From positions 1,173,644 through 1,237,643 of the forward strand of contig NC_002578.1 of the NCBI RefSeq assembly GCF_000195915.1: DNA of 64,000 nt, in the 5' to 3' direction. This document shows positions 25,942-35,944 of this stretch, in pieces; position 1 is the first letter of the stretch; every line of letters starts with the position of its first letter. A program made the translations under genes and the position numbers. The notes beneath the pieces are model-generated. The model was not told the origin of the DNA and ran no database searches. It saw only the letters and a program-made list of their open reading frames with translations. This stretch comes from Thermoplasma acidophilum DSM 1728. Its GTDB lineage: Archaea > Thermoplasmatota > Thermoplasmata > Thermoplasmatales > Thermoplasmataceae.

Positions 25942-27277
25942 TCGAAGATCTCATACCAAAGGATCTTTATGATAAATACGCTGAGGCCAAGGATCTGATC
26001 CTTGGATCAGATTTTTTAAGGGTAATAGTGCATTATGATGGTGACGGCACAAGTTCCGCGATAATACTCACCAACATGCTGAAGCGCCTCAACAAGAGGT
26101 TTCATCTTAGCTATATCAAGGAACTAAACGAAACTGGATTCCGATCACTTATAACAGATGACACAACTATAGTCGCCGACGCCGGATCCGATCAGCTGAG
26201 ATTTGTACCGGAGAAGAAGAACATAATCGTTCTGGATCACCATTTTTATACAAAGGCCGACTGGAAGGGCATGAATATAAATGCCAGGGATTATGGAATA
26301 GACGGCACACATGAAGCATGCGGTTCCACCATGTCGTACATGATGGCGCTGGTTATGGACGAGAAGAATTCTGATCTCTTTCCCTTCTTCATGAGCGGAT
26401 TGATAGCCGATAAGCAGGATCTGGGCGGCATATCAGGGATGAACCTGAAACTCGTCGATTCCTACGGGGAAAAATTCAGAAAGGATCACGCCTCAATCTT
26501 GAAGGTACGACACTCAAAGATTCACTTACATACTCCACCGATCCATTCTTCAAGGATATAACAGGATTCCCGGACAGGGCAGAATCTTTCCTCAGAACTG
26601 TTGGAATAGACCCCGATAAAAAACAGCAGGATCTTTCGGAAGACGAAAAGCGGCTTCTTGCAAACGCCCTCGGACTGAAGTTGCTTGAGCAGAAGGCCGG
26701 TTTCGAGGCTCTATCATACATTGAAGCTGATCTTTACTATTTCGATTTCGGTTATTCATCCAAGATGCTTTCTTCGATCATTGATGGAAATGGAAAGATG
26801 GGCAAGAATTCGGTTCCTGTGGCATATTTTCTTGGATTTGAGAACTTAAAGCAGGAGATGGAGACAAACTGGAAGCTATTCAAGACCAAGATAATCGATT
26901 ATACCTACAGATCATTGGGAGAGATGTTTTCCACTCCCCATATATCTTATTTTTATGCGCCAGAATCAGAGATGGCTGGTGCCATATCGGGCATTCTCAT
27001 GTTATATCTGGCAGATCAGACAAAACCGGTCATAGGCTTCAGCGTCGGTAAGGACGAGACAAAGGTGTCTTCACGCGGAACGAGGAAGCTTGTCAGCAGA
27101 GGCCTTAACCTTTCACTGGTTATGCGTGATGCCAGCGCAGCTGTAGGCGGATCAGGTGGTGGGCATGACATCGCTGCTGGAGCCGTGATTCCAAAGGGGA
27201 AGGAGATACAGTTCCTGGAAACCGCAGAGAAGATCATTGAAACGCAGATAGGCAAGGTGCAAGCGAAAGCAAGGTAG
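25938..27277 (+). pseudogene. RecJ-like DHH phosphoesterase, interrupted by an apparent -1 frameshift
   Basis: Single-strand nuclease or phosphoesterase of the archaeal RecJ/GAN-type family. Frame 1 (25938-about 26474) carries the DHH core: VHYDGDGTSSAIIL, VADAGSDQ, IVLDHHFY and GTHEACGSTMSY. It then runs into stop-bound junk ending at 26561. The homologous sequence continues in the -1 frame as RLNLEGTTLKDSLTYSTDPF through to the DHHA1 motif GGSGGGHDIAAGAVIP, ending at 27277. Reading the 5-A run at 26470-26474 as six A restores one frame of about 447 codons. Possibilities are a sequence error, a real mutation, or slippage (GAA AAA TTC). Adjacent to rpsO as usual. The protein may well be functional. 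Confidence 0.85.
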
Positions 27278-27291
27278 AAATATTATTGTTA

Positions 27292-27311
27292 AAAATTTAT
27301 ATATAAATTTT
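27292..27311. repeat. AT-only perfect 20-bp palindrome
   Basis: AAAATTTATATATAAATTTT is its own reverse complement. It lies 15 nt after the RecJ-like stop and just upstream of the next gene's TATA box (AATTTAAATG near 27320-27330). It could be a weak terminator or a binding site; AT-rich chance palindromes are common. Confidence 0.3.
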
Positions 27312-27350
27312 ACCGAAAAAAATTTAAATGATGATTCGATAATTATATGA

Positions 27351-28037
27351 ATGCCAAGGGTTGGTATAATAACGTCAGATTTCAAATTCTACCATGATGT
27401 TATAAAGCAACTTAGGTTATGGAAGATCCCTTTCGTAAGCCTCGATCTCAAGGGAAACATTCCTGATGACGTTGTTGTCATCCTGAGCTCAATCAGGGAC
27501 GATATTGATCTTCCAGATCAGGTTAAGGCACAGGATGGTTTAGACGGGATTAGACGCGCCATCCCACGCCTTCTCAACAAGACCATGTTCAAGGATCTGA
27601 CCATCGGCATAGATCCTGGGCCGAAGCCCGGAATTGCAGTTTTTGGTGACGACGTCCTTCTTGAAGCATTTGAATGCCCGACAGTGTTCTCTGTAAGAAA
27701 ATTCGTAGATTCAATAAGCATGAGTTACAGCTACGAGAACATCACGATAAAGATAGGAAACGGAGATAGACCGAATCGTGATATAATAATGAACAGGCTG
27801 TCAGATGTTGATATTTCGATAGAGGTCGTGAACGAGAAAAATACCAGTACTCCGCATAAGATACACGACAATGCCCTCTCAGCGGCCAGAATAGCTCAGA
27901 TAAATGGGCTCTACCCCATCAAGAGGATACCGGTCAAATTCAGCAGAAAGAACGTTTATGAGAAGGAATTTGTGACCTTGAAGAATGTCATAGAAAACGC
28001 AGCCGGAACAGAAGGGAGAAGCTCAAACAGCACATGA
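27351..28037 (+). CDS. Conserved archaeal protein with RNase H/RuvC-like motif
   Basis: A 228-residue protein. The central block DLTIGIDPGPKPGIAVFGD resembles the first beta strand and catalytic Asp of RuvC/YqgF/RNase H folds. A later NITIKIGNGDRPNRDIIMNR and the segment HKIHDNALSAARIAQINGL could supply further acidic residues. It may be a nuclease or a structure-specific nucleic-acid protein. The neighbouring RecJ-like gene weakly supports a nucleic-acid role. The leaderless ATG at 27351 is supported by the AT-rich box about 26 nt upstream. No precise family assigned. Confidence 0.78.
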   Translation: MPRVGIITSDFKFYHDVIKQLRLWKIPFVSLDLKGNIPDDVVVILSSIRDDIDLPDQVKAQDGLDGIRRAIPRLLNKTMFKDLTIGIDPGPKPGIAVFGDDVLLEAFECPTVFSVRKFVDSISMSYSYENITIKIGNGDRPNRDIIMNRLSDVDISIEVVNEKNTSTPHKIHDNALSAARIAQINGLYPIKRIPVKFSRKNVYEKEFVTLKNVIENAAGTEGRSSNST

Positions 28038-28146
28038 ACGTACCTGTTGCAGGAATATAAACAACCAACAGGACTCGCGTATCCAACTGTTTTGAGAAAT
28101 CTATATTTTTAAAAATGATCGCTTGTTTGATGGGTATTAAAAATGG

Positions 28147-28920
28147 TCACTTCTTCGCTTTTTTCCATTTTGGTTGGTTCCTGCCCCTGTTGGAACCGAG
28201 TACCATGATCACCATGAAGACCAGTACCACGGCAAATACGTAGTATATCCAGTTATAGTTTGGAGGAGTTCCATAGTAGAATTTTGTGCTTATTGAATTT
28301 GCGTTTCCGTCTATCTTTATATTGGCATTGTTAATGGTTACGGTCAGAGTGTGCGATCCATGACCGAGGTTTGGATTGATATAGGTTGCATTGACCTCGA
28401 CGGTAGAACCAGGCATTATCTTGGGTACTGTTTTCTGCAAAACCGGTGTTCCGTCTACGTAAAATGTGGCTGTAACGTCATACACAGGGTATGATGTCGG
28501 GTTGCTGAGAAAAACATGGAAGTATATTGGAGAAATTACCGAGACCGTTATCATCTCCGAATAGTTATACTGGACACCATCAAAATAGGCGGAAGTTACT
28601 ATGTAGAGATAGAGCGTTTGCGGTGTTTCAGGGGCGGTTATAGTTGCGGTATAGTTATATTTGCTTGCATAGTACTGGTGTATCGTATTTGTAGGGCTCA
28701 ATCCCGTGAGATTGGTACCTGCAATGTATATGGTGAAATTGTAATTGCTGAAACCGGCACTGCTTGTTATGGTTATGTTAAACTGCTGCCCTGTGCCCAC
28801 ATCTGATGGGTAACTTACCTGGGATGAATAAAAAGGAGCCGTCTGTGCATTCGCAATTGGGCCCGCCAGTAAGATCGCCGCCAATGCGAACAGAATGGGT
28901 ATGGTAAAGTATTTGTTCAT
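28147..28920 (-). CDS. Exported CARDB/Ig-like surface protein overlapping STT3 gene
   Basis: A 257-residue protein with an N-terminal signal peptide (FTIPILFALAAILLAGPIANA). Two beta-sandwich regions follow: one around residues 30-125, and a CARDB-like one with SNPTSYPVYDVTATFYVDG and MPGSTVEVNATYINPNLGHG. A C-terminal transmembrane helix (YYVFAVVLVFMVIMVL) with a basic tail (NRGRNQPKWKKAKK) ends it. Its ATG overlaps the stop of the giant STT3 gene by 4 nt, so it is translated from the same mRNA. It may be an accessory subunit or a glycoprotein substrate of STT3; this is inference from linkage. Confidence 0.85.
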   Translation of the reverse strand: MNKYFTIPILFALAAILLAGPIANAQTAPFYSSQVSYPSDVGTGQQFNITITSSAGFSNYNFTIYIAGTNLTGLSPTNTIHQYYASKYNYTATITAPETPQTLYLYIVTSAYFDGVQYNYSEMITVSVISPIYFHVFLSNPTSYPVYDVTATFYVDGTPVLQKTVPKIMPGSTVEVNATYINPNLGHGSHTLTVTINNANIKIDGNANSISTKFYYGTPPNYNWIYYVFAVVLVFMVIMVLGSNRGRNQPKWKKAKK

Positions 28921-31900
28921 CTCCTGCGCCTCCCTCTGTATGCCGATACACTTAATCCGACCACGATGGTGACTGCTATCAGTATCAGGCCTATGATCAG
29001 GCTCAGATATGGATTCGCTGTGTAATCATTTATAACGCCATTTCCACTTGCTACCACGCTTGCCTTGGATAGCTGCGGATACGCACCAGTCAGTGTGATA
29101 CTGTAAGACGATCCGTATCCTGTAACGTTCACGCTGACGGACACCTGTGGAGCAGGGGTGGTGGTTGTGGGTATCAGGGTTATGTTAACGACCTTAGAAG
29201 AGAACGCCGGGACGAACACTGCCGATGGATAGCTGACATTGTAGTCCAGAAGCGATATGTTGCCAATTTCCGATTTCGATATGATCAGATTCACGGTTAT
29301 ATTTGAATTTCCGGTATTGTTTATTATTACAGGAAGCTCAAGATAAGTACCGTTTATAGAGCTGATTCCTGCTGTTGCAGTGAATGACGTAACCGCCGGG
29401 AAGTTTGCGTACAGATACTTTGTTGTATTGCCACCATTATAACTTATATTGACGGGAATCGCAACCTGACCTGAGTTCATAGTCTTCAACGGCGTTATGT
29501 TGACGGATATGTTTTCCTCCTGGCCAGGCATGAGTTCGATCTTTCCATTGGTCATGTCCTTTCCAGCAAATATCATGAGGAAACTTGTGGAATTTCCAGA
29601 TAGCAAAGTTATGTTCACCTCCGAGTTTCCGGTGTTCATTATAGTAAAGTTATAGGTAAGCGGATAGTATTTCACGGTACCATTATCAACACTGTATTCG
29701 AACGTTTCAACCTTAGATATCTGTGTCATTGAAAATGAATATACCTTTTCCTTCTGAAGGTTCAGATTCACATACGAAAGTGCATTCACGTATATCGTCG
29801 ATGAGCTAGCAAACGTTATGCTCACGCTTTCAGTTGGAAAGATTTCGGTGCTTGTTATCTGCGAAGAGAACGTGTAATTCCCTATCGGCAGGTAAACATA
29901 TGAAGCAGAGCTGTTGACTATAATGTATGCATTGCCAGACGTTATGGTAACATTCAGGTATTTCTGAACTCCATCCACGGCGGTCATCATGTAGACCCTG
30001 TAAGTGCCGGTCATGCTGGCATTGTATTCCTTATAAGTGGCAAACGGAGCGATTGATATGTATCCAAAATATCCATTGGAATGAGTCCTGCTCAAGGCGT
30101 ACACAGTGTAATCTCTAATTGGAACTATGAATTTAGCCACGCCTGTACCGTTTGCATTTGAAACTTTATAGACTGATCCGTTATAATAAAGATATACTGT
30201 GGAATACGGGGTACCTGTGTTCACCTTAAGATCCGCAAATGCCTGTGTGACCGTAAGATTCAGGGTTTCGTTGAGATTTGAACTGAGCGTCACATTGGCA
30301 GCGCCGTTTGAATAGAAGGAACCGGTGGAATTTGAGAAGCTACCGTTGAAGGATATCTCATACCGTCCTGCCGGCAACACATAGTGCGCCAGCCCCGAGA
30401 GCATGTACCCATTTCCCTCTATTCTGTATATCCCGGATATGCCCATGTTATTGGTGAGATTGAGCTGGTATCCGTGCTCTGTTGATATGTTTGTTATTTC
30501 CATGTTTCTGGATATATTGATGGCTGAGAGTGAGTAGTTTGATCCGCTATAGTAATACAACTCGTATGTCCCAACAGGGATGACACCAAATTTCAACATT
30601 GAACCGCTGGCTGTGAAGAGGTACACATTAGAAATAGAGCTAGAAACGTTGGCATATATTCCCACAGGGAGTGATATCGACTTCGAGGCAAGTATCGGGT
30701 AATTTCCATACTTAATGATGTTCGTGGAGTTTTGGAAAACCACGCCATATACTCCCGGAAGTACAGAACCAACTATGATCCCATTCGACATGGAAAGCTT
30801 GTAATCGTATGTGCCCTGAAGAACCGCATAACCACTGAAAACCGCTAGACGAGATGAATTATAGAGCGTTATCGTCACGGGCACATTCATGGGAGTTAAG
30901 CCTATCGTCATTGCGGATGATATATTGGTCAAAGTATAATTATAAAAGTCTGGTGAGATTATTTCAATCTTCGGGCTTCCTATGTTTGGAGCATATACTA
31001 TGTCAGTATAACCGGAAGGATTGATCGGGACAGCCTCAACAGGAATACCATACGAATATAGCATTATATAACCGTCCTTTACTGAATAGTTGCTGCTGTA
31101 CGATGAACTTATCCCTGCATTATAGAGTACAAATCCAGACATGGTTGAATTCACCAGATGCATCTGATATGAAACGCTCTTCGTCAATGGCAATTTGAGG
31201 ATGGAAGAGTAACTTCTTCCTGCTATTGTACTAGCTGAATATATTGTGTAATAGCCTGATGGCAGGCTCAGGCTGAACTGGGAACTGCCGCTGTATGTAT
31301 AGTAAATAAATGAGCTTCCTGAAACTATGGAATAATAGCCAGAGCTTACCGAGATATTTGTTATATTGGACTCCAGTGAAACCGTTGCCGCTGGAACGCC
31401 TGATATATTAATATCAGTATTGGAAGTCAGAGTATAGGTTTTGAGGAACGCATATCCCTGGCCCACGCCATATACTGTATAGGTGCCTGCAGGCACTATT
31501 ACGCTAAAAACACCTCCCGTGGTATTTACAGACGCTGTCACATTGCCATAATTCCCTTCAGATAGGAACTTTATCATGGATATGTTAGATGCTGTGCCTG
31601 AAACTCTTACTGCTTTATAAACGGGTAAAGAGACATTGACGAAGGAATTCCAGCCAGGCAGATACTCGTCAATGCTATCCGTGGTTGCGTTTGATGATCT
31701 AGCGGATATGGTATAGTTTCCAGATGGTAAATAGATCAAATAATGCCCATTTTTATAAGAGGTATTGCTATAAGCGGTGCCGTTAACATATATCGAGAAG
31801 CCGCTCAGATTAACCTGACCAAGTGACAATGCTAGATTGATTGTGTTCATTGGTACGTAGGCATTGTAAACGTAAGAACCACCTATGGAAGTGTTGGCCG

Positions 31901-34900
31901 TGAGAATGTTTCTATAATAATGGCCATTTATTATAGCCGATAAAGAGTAATCATATGGAGGTAAGCTTGCAAAGTCATAGTAACCATTAACCACATTTGT
32001 GCTTACCGTGTAATTGTATGTGGAATTATAAAGTATAACAGTTCCGCTATTGACCTGAACTGTGGAAGTGGTGTTGTACGATGTTCTGTATTTATATCCA
32101 AGATTACCGCTTATACTTGTATTCTTGATAACAAAATTGTGACTTAAATAATAATCCGGCAGACCAGTAGTGAGATTAAACGAAGTAGATATGTGCTCTG
32201 CCTGAGCCTGTGAAATGTCAACTTTCCAGTAAGATATGACATTCGAGCCTATCAGGGTAAGTGGATCTATTTCGCCTGTACTTATCACCACGGTATCATT
32301 ACCCGGTAAACCTATCAGATTGAAGTAACCGGATGAGTTGGTTAGAACCTGCTGGTGCGGTATTCCATACTGGTCAAAAATGGTGACGTAAACACCACCA
32401 ACGCCGTTACCAGATTCTGTAGTAACCCTTCCGCTTATGTATGCGCCGGGATAATAGGCCACTATGGGATCTGCACCGCTGTATATTTCAGATAATGGAG
32501 GAAGAAGCTGGGCCTTTCCCTTTCCCTCAGACGTCAGCGTATATGCCTCCTGTATAGGGACTATCTTCCATGCGCTTGGATGCGCAGTAGTGTTGTTATA
32601 CGGATTGTATGGAACGCCGAGGTAAACGAGCTCAAAATTGCTCATATTCCAGGCAGGCATTATTTCATACTGTCCAACACCATACGAGATACCCGGAATT
32701 CCGTTTGTCTGACCCACTGCAGAAGGCGGATATCCTACAAGGAATCTGTATATCGATGTGTTGTAAAATGCCGGTGTGTATGTGATATTGAATCCAACAG
32801 GGGTAACGTCCGTTGGGAGCTGATTAAGGGGATATGTTCCCTGATCTGTGGATGCGTAGATCTGGTAATAAGTGTAAGGAACTATCTCGCCATCATAGGT
32901 ATACGTGGCCTGATCTGTAAGATAAGCTGGTGCGTAGAATATGCCAGGATTGTCTCCAGAAAATGGGAACAGATTGTGATCTATCTGTATGTACTGTATG
33001 GAATAACCCGTAACATCTTCCAGCGCAGTGTATAGGCTATTGAGCGTACTGAGACTGAAAGAACTTGCAAGGTAACCCCTCAGAAATCCATAGTAGATGT
33101 TGTCTGCTGTAGAGGAATTTATAAAATTACCGTAGATCGTTGTGTTTGAAAGAACAGTTGAGGTGAACGATGCCGGATCCGTATAGGCGCGATATATAGT
33201 GCTGGCAGCCTGAGGCCCTAGATACTGGGTCAGAGTGCTATTAATAGGAACAAATGTATGGTAGTTAACCTCATAACCCTTTATCAATCTGGCTATCATC
33301 ACACCGAGTATCTGGCTCTGGTTTCCCGCAAGCAGGATCTGACCTGCAGGAACATAACCCTGCTGGAAGTCATCGGCAACTGTTGGGTGCTGACCTTCGA
33401 GCACCTCCTGAAAACCGTAGTCCCACCAGTCAACATATGCTGGCCGCTCATCTATTGGCACGTTAGTGTTCTGTGTTGCCAGCCAGGCAAAAGATTGCGC
33501 TATGGGCTGAGATGAATTGGCTATGTAAAAACCTGATGAACCGAAATACTCGGCATTGCTCGAGTTGTTGGCCCTAAGGAATGCAGGAAGCTCGTGGTAT
33601 ATCTGTGCGTTCACAGTGGAAGCGCTGTTCTCTGGAATGGCGGCATTAACCATTCCTATACCAGACGGGATAACAAGGACCAGGACAAGTATAACCGCAA
33701 AGCTTGCATGAACCCAGTTGATATTTCCTTTGAGGGTTTTCTTGAGAGTAGCGCTGCCAAGGTTTCTCTTTCTGACCTCTGTCAGCTTTGCCATATCAAT
33801 GAAGTATATCAACACAGCTCCGCCAAGAATACCGTATGCGGGGGCCGCAGTTATGTTGAACCTTGCGGCTTCGAAGCTCATATATATCGAAACTATAGAG
33901 AAGACGAGAATAAACATCAGGGTTTCGCTTCTCTCTTTTACGTATTTGTATAAAACGTATACAATTCCGCTCATCCCAAGCACGAACTGCGCAACACCGA
34001 AGCTACTTATATACTCGCCGAGAGGTAGCGGTGCAGCCTCCGCAATAGTGGTGTATACTCTGGTCTTTATGAAGTAGCCCTCTCCTGAAATGAGGGTATG
34101 CATGGTAGATGGCTCAAGCTTCAGCAGCACAAAGAAGCCAGCCAGGGAGACCACAATCGTCAGCGGGACCGTTATTATCCATGGCTTTCTCCCTATTATG
34201 TTTATTAGAAGCAGGAAAGCAATACCCAGAACTGCCATTTCGGCTTCTGGTGCGAACCAGCCTGGGAGAAGGCCAGATCCATAATAGTAATAGGCACCCA
34301 TTAGGAAACCAAGTAACATAGACAGTGTGGTTAGGTATGTTAAATAGCCAGTGGGTCTTCTCGTTAGAAGGTTAATTACCGCCTGTACAACCACGTATAT
34401 TAGCACAATCACCTGTATGTAGGCGTATCCCTGCCATGACAGCATCAGACCACCAAGGGATGCGCCCGCAAGAAGAGCATATATCGTGGCCTTTCTATTC
34501 CTTGAATAATAAGAAAGGATGGATGGAATATAGGATTTTACATTAGCTAGCCTGCTGATAAACAGGTCTTTCTTTGCATTCTTCAACGCCATCTCGAAGA
34601 AGTATATGGTCAGAAAGGCAAATAGAAGTTCAGGAGTGTGCATTCTTCCGTCCGTCAGAATGCCCGCAGATAGATTCCCGGGCATGAGTGCATACAGGAA
34701 TGCTGCCAGTATACCCGCCTTCTTGCCGAATGCCTCCTTTGCCATCAGGTAAACTGGGATTATCAGTAGGGCCCCGAATACCGCATCAAATTCTGCAAAT
34801 GCGTAGTATGCAGCCTTGTACACACCGAATATTGGGGAGAGTATAGTCGCCACGAACGCAATCATCCAGTGGAAAAATGGCGGTCTTGGGTTACCGGAGC

Positions 34901-35162
34901 CAACTGGATAATTAAGGAACAGCTCATGCAGGAGCTGAGTGTGATATGTCAATATGTATTGTATTATATAATAATTGAAATACGGATCACTGCCACCCGA
35001 GTTATTAAGAAACGGGTATGCAAAAGCCTGCGACCAGGAGAAGAAGTTAGCCATGAAGAGATAAAAGACAAAGATAATTCCCAGTATCACCTCTGTCTCA
35101 TACCTCTTGAAAATCGCTGTAAGGTCAAATTTGTTCTCGTTTCTTTCCACAGTTTCAAACAT
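28917..35162 (-). CDS. aglB: Giant STT3/AglB oligosaccharyltransferase with about 1,170-residue exported repeat tail
   Basis: Catalytic subunit of N-glycosylation, transferring lipid-linked glycan to Asn in N-X-S/T. Residues 1-505 are multi-spanning membrane segments with GGSDPYFNYY (Asp59) and the EL5 motif TIAE (372-375). The catalytic-pocket motif WWDYG is at 579-583. Typical archaeal AglB ends near 850-970 residues; this protein continues to 2081. From about 905 a carboxypeptidase-regulatory-like domain begins (ISGRVTTESGNGVGGVYVTI). Many beta-sandwich units follow with recurring LPxGxYT phrases (LPSGNYTIS, VPAGTYTVY, LPSGYYTIY, LPAGRYEIS, LPIGNYTFS). A final transmembrane helix and RGRRRR tail end it. 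The tail holds roughly forty sequons by eye. A TATA box near 35187-35196 supports the ATG at 35162. Confidence 0.93.
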   Translation of the reverse strand: MFETVERNENKFDLTAIFKRYETEVILGIIFVFYLFMANFFSWSQAFAYPFLNNSGGSDPYFNYYIIQYILTYHTQLLHELFLNYPVGSGNPRPPFFHWMIAFVATILSPIFGVYKAAYYAFAEFDAVFGALLIIPVYLMAKEAFGKKAGILAAFLYALMPGNLSAGILTDGRMHTPELLFAFLTIYFFEMALKNAKKDLFISRLANVKSYIPSILSYYSRNRKATIYALLAGASLGGLMLSWQGYAYIQVIVLIYVVVQAVINLLTRRPTGYLTYLTTLSMLLGFLMGAYYYYGSGLLPGWFAPEAEMAVLGIAFLLLINIIGRKPWIITVPLTIVVSLAGFFVLLKLEPSTMHTLISGEGYFIKTRVYTTIAEAAPLPLGEYISSFGVAQFVLGMSGIVYVLYKYVKERSETLMFILVFSIVSIYMSFEAARFNITAAPAYGILGGAVLIYFIDMAKLTEVRKRNLGSATLKKTLKGNINWVHASFAVILVLVLVIPSGIGMVNAAIPENSASTVNAQIYHELPAFLRANNSSNAEYFGSSGFYIANSSQPIAQSFAWLATQNTNVPIDERPAYVDWWDYGFQEVLEGQHPTVADDFQQGYVPAGQILLAGNQSQILGVMIARLIKGYEVNYHTFVPINSTLTQYLGPQAASTIYRAYTDPASFTSTVLSNTTIYGNFINSSTADNIYYGFLRGYLASSFSLSTLNSLYTALEDVTGYSIQYIQIDHNLFPFSGDNPGIFYAPAYLTDQATYTYDGEIVPYTYYQIYASTDQGTYPLNQLPTDVTPVGFNITYTPAFYNTSIYRFLVGYPPSAVGQTNGIPGISYGVGQYEIMPAWNMSNFELVYLGVPYNPYNNTTAHPSAWKIVPIQEAYTLTSEGKGKAQLLPPLSEIYSGADPIVAYYPGAYISGRVTTESGNGVGGVYVTIFDQYGIPHQQVLTNSSGYFNLIGLPGNDTVVISTGEIDPLTLIGSNVISYWKVDISQAQAEHISTSFNLTTGLPDYYLSHNFVIKNTSISGNLGYKYRTSYNTTSTVQVNSGTVILYNSTYNYTVSTNVVNGYYDFASLPPYDYSLSAIINGHYYRNILTANTSIGGSYVYNAYVPMNTINLALSLGQVNLSGFSIYVNGTAYSNTSYKNGHYLIYLPSGNYTISARSSNATTDSIDEYLPGWNSFVNVSLPVYKAVRVSGTASNISMIKFLSEGNYGNVTASVNTTGGVFSVIVPAGTYTVYGVGQGYAFLKTYTLTSNTDINISGVPAATVSLESNITNISVSSGYYSIVSGSSFIYYTYSGSSQFSLSLPSGYYTIYSASTIAGRSYSSILKLPLTKSVSYQMHLVNSTMSGFVLYNAGISSSYSSNYSVKDGYIMLYSYGIPVEAVPINPSGYTDIVYAPNIGSPKIEIISPDFYNYTLTNISSAMTIGLTPMNVPVTITLYNSSRLAVFSGYAVLQGTYDYKLSMSNGIIVGSVLPGVYGVVFQNSTNIIKYGNYPILASKSISLPVGIYANVSSSISNVYLFTASGSMLKFGVIPVGTYELYYYSGSNYSLSAINISRNMEITNISTEHGYQLNLTNNMGISGIYRIEGNGYMLSGLAHYVLPAGRYEISFNGSFSNSTGSFYSNGAANVTLSSNLNETLNLTVTQAFADLKVNTGTPYSTVYLYYNGSVYKVSNANGTGVAKFIVPIRDYTVYALSRTHSNGYFGYISIAPFATYKEYNASMTGTYRVYMMTAVDGVQKYLNVTITSGNAYIIVNSSASYVYLPIGNYTFSSQITSTEIFPTESVSITFASSSTIYVNALSYVNLNLQKEKVYSFSMTQISKVETFEYSVDNGTVKYYPLTYNFTIMNTGNSEVNITLLSGNSTSFLMIFAGKDMTNGKIELMPGQEENISVNITPLKTMNSGQVAIPVNISYNGGNTTKYLYANFPAVTSFTATAGISSINGTYLELPVIINNTGNSNITVNLIISKSEIGNISLLDYNVSYPSAVFVPAFSSKVVNITLIPTTTTPAPQVSVSVNVTGYGSSYSITLTGAYPQLSKASVVASGNGVINDYTANPYLSLIIGLILIAVTIVVGLSVSAYRGRRRR

Positions 35163-35331
35163 ATAGCGAAACCTCTAATCAAATCTCCATATAAAAAACT
35201 GATCGGTTGCGATATTCTGCATCCCCGCACAAATGAATGATGGATTAATCAGTGCTAGGAATAAAGAAGGCCAGATTGGACCTGATTTAAATTTGCAAAC
35301 GTAGGCTTATTTGCCTGACATAATATAAATA

Positions 35332-35577
35332 ATGAAGTTCACCATTCAATGCCTGTTGATAAGGGCGAAATTGTATCTGGATGAATATCAATACAGGATA
35401 CTGAAACCAGACGCTGAGGGATATTATGGGAAAGCTGAGGTTTCGCTGATACACGGCAATGATGGTTTTTACATTTATATAGAAGCACCTGATACAGGAT
35501 CGCTGAGAACTTCACTGTCCTCAATCGCTAGATTAATTCATGTAATATATGGTGTGGAGGGATTGATCAATGGTTGA
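35332..35577 (+). CDS. pcc1: KEOPS complex subunit Pcc1
   Basis: An 81-residue protein of the CTAG/Pcc1 family, the dimerisation subunit of the KEOPS complex that makes tRNA t6A. The pattern is KAEVSLIHGNDGFYIYIEAP followed by the helix SLRTSLSSIARLIHVI. It overlaps the prefoldin beta gene by 8 nt. Pcc1 beside prefoldin beta is a conserved archaeal gene pair, which strengthens the call for such a short protein. The usual upstream neighbours (L37Ae, RpoP) are not here. Confidence 0.85.
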   Translation: MKFTIQCLLIRAKLYLDEYQYRILKPDAEGYYGKAEVSLIHGNDGFYIYIEAPDTGSLRTSLSSIARLIHVIYGVEGLING

Positions 35578-35944
35578 ACCAAACATAAGCGCTTATCTGC
35601 AGAATCAGCTGCGACAGGCGCAGGAATTGGAGGAGAATATAGAAAAATTGGCCACTCAGAGATACCAGCTTGATCTTAGCCTTAAGGAGATGCAGAAAAC
35701 GCTGGATGAACTGAACAAACTTGATGATAATACGCCGATATACCGTACAGTTGGATCCATTCTCTATAGGGTTCAGGACAAGAAAAAGCTCGTTGATGAA
35801 CTGGATGAACAGATAGAACTGACCAAAATAAGATTATCCACCCTGGAGAAACAACAGAAGTCACTTGAGGAAAAGTACAAGGAACTTCAAAACGCAATAC
35901 GCGACCGTTATAATCAGGAAAATAAGAAAGGTGCCACCAGTTGA
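35570..35944 (+). CDS. pfdB: Prefoldin beta subunit
   Basis: A 124-residue coiled-coil chaperone subunit: an N-terminal helix (LQNQLRQAQELEENIEKLAT), a beta-hairpin core (LDDNTPIYRTVGSILYRVQD), and a C-terminal helix (LSTLEKQQKSLEEKYKELQN). With the alpha subunit it forms the hexameric prefoldin that passes unfolded proteins to the thermosome. It overlaps both neighbours (pcc1 by 8 nt, mptA by 4 nt). Confidence 0.95.
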   Translation: MVEPNISAYLQNQLRQAQELEENIEKLATQRYQLDLSLKEMQKTLDELNKLDDNTPIYRTVGSILYRVQDKKKLVDELDEQIELTKIRLSTLEKQQKSLEEKYKELQNAIRDRYNQENKKGATS

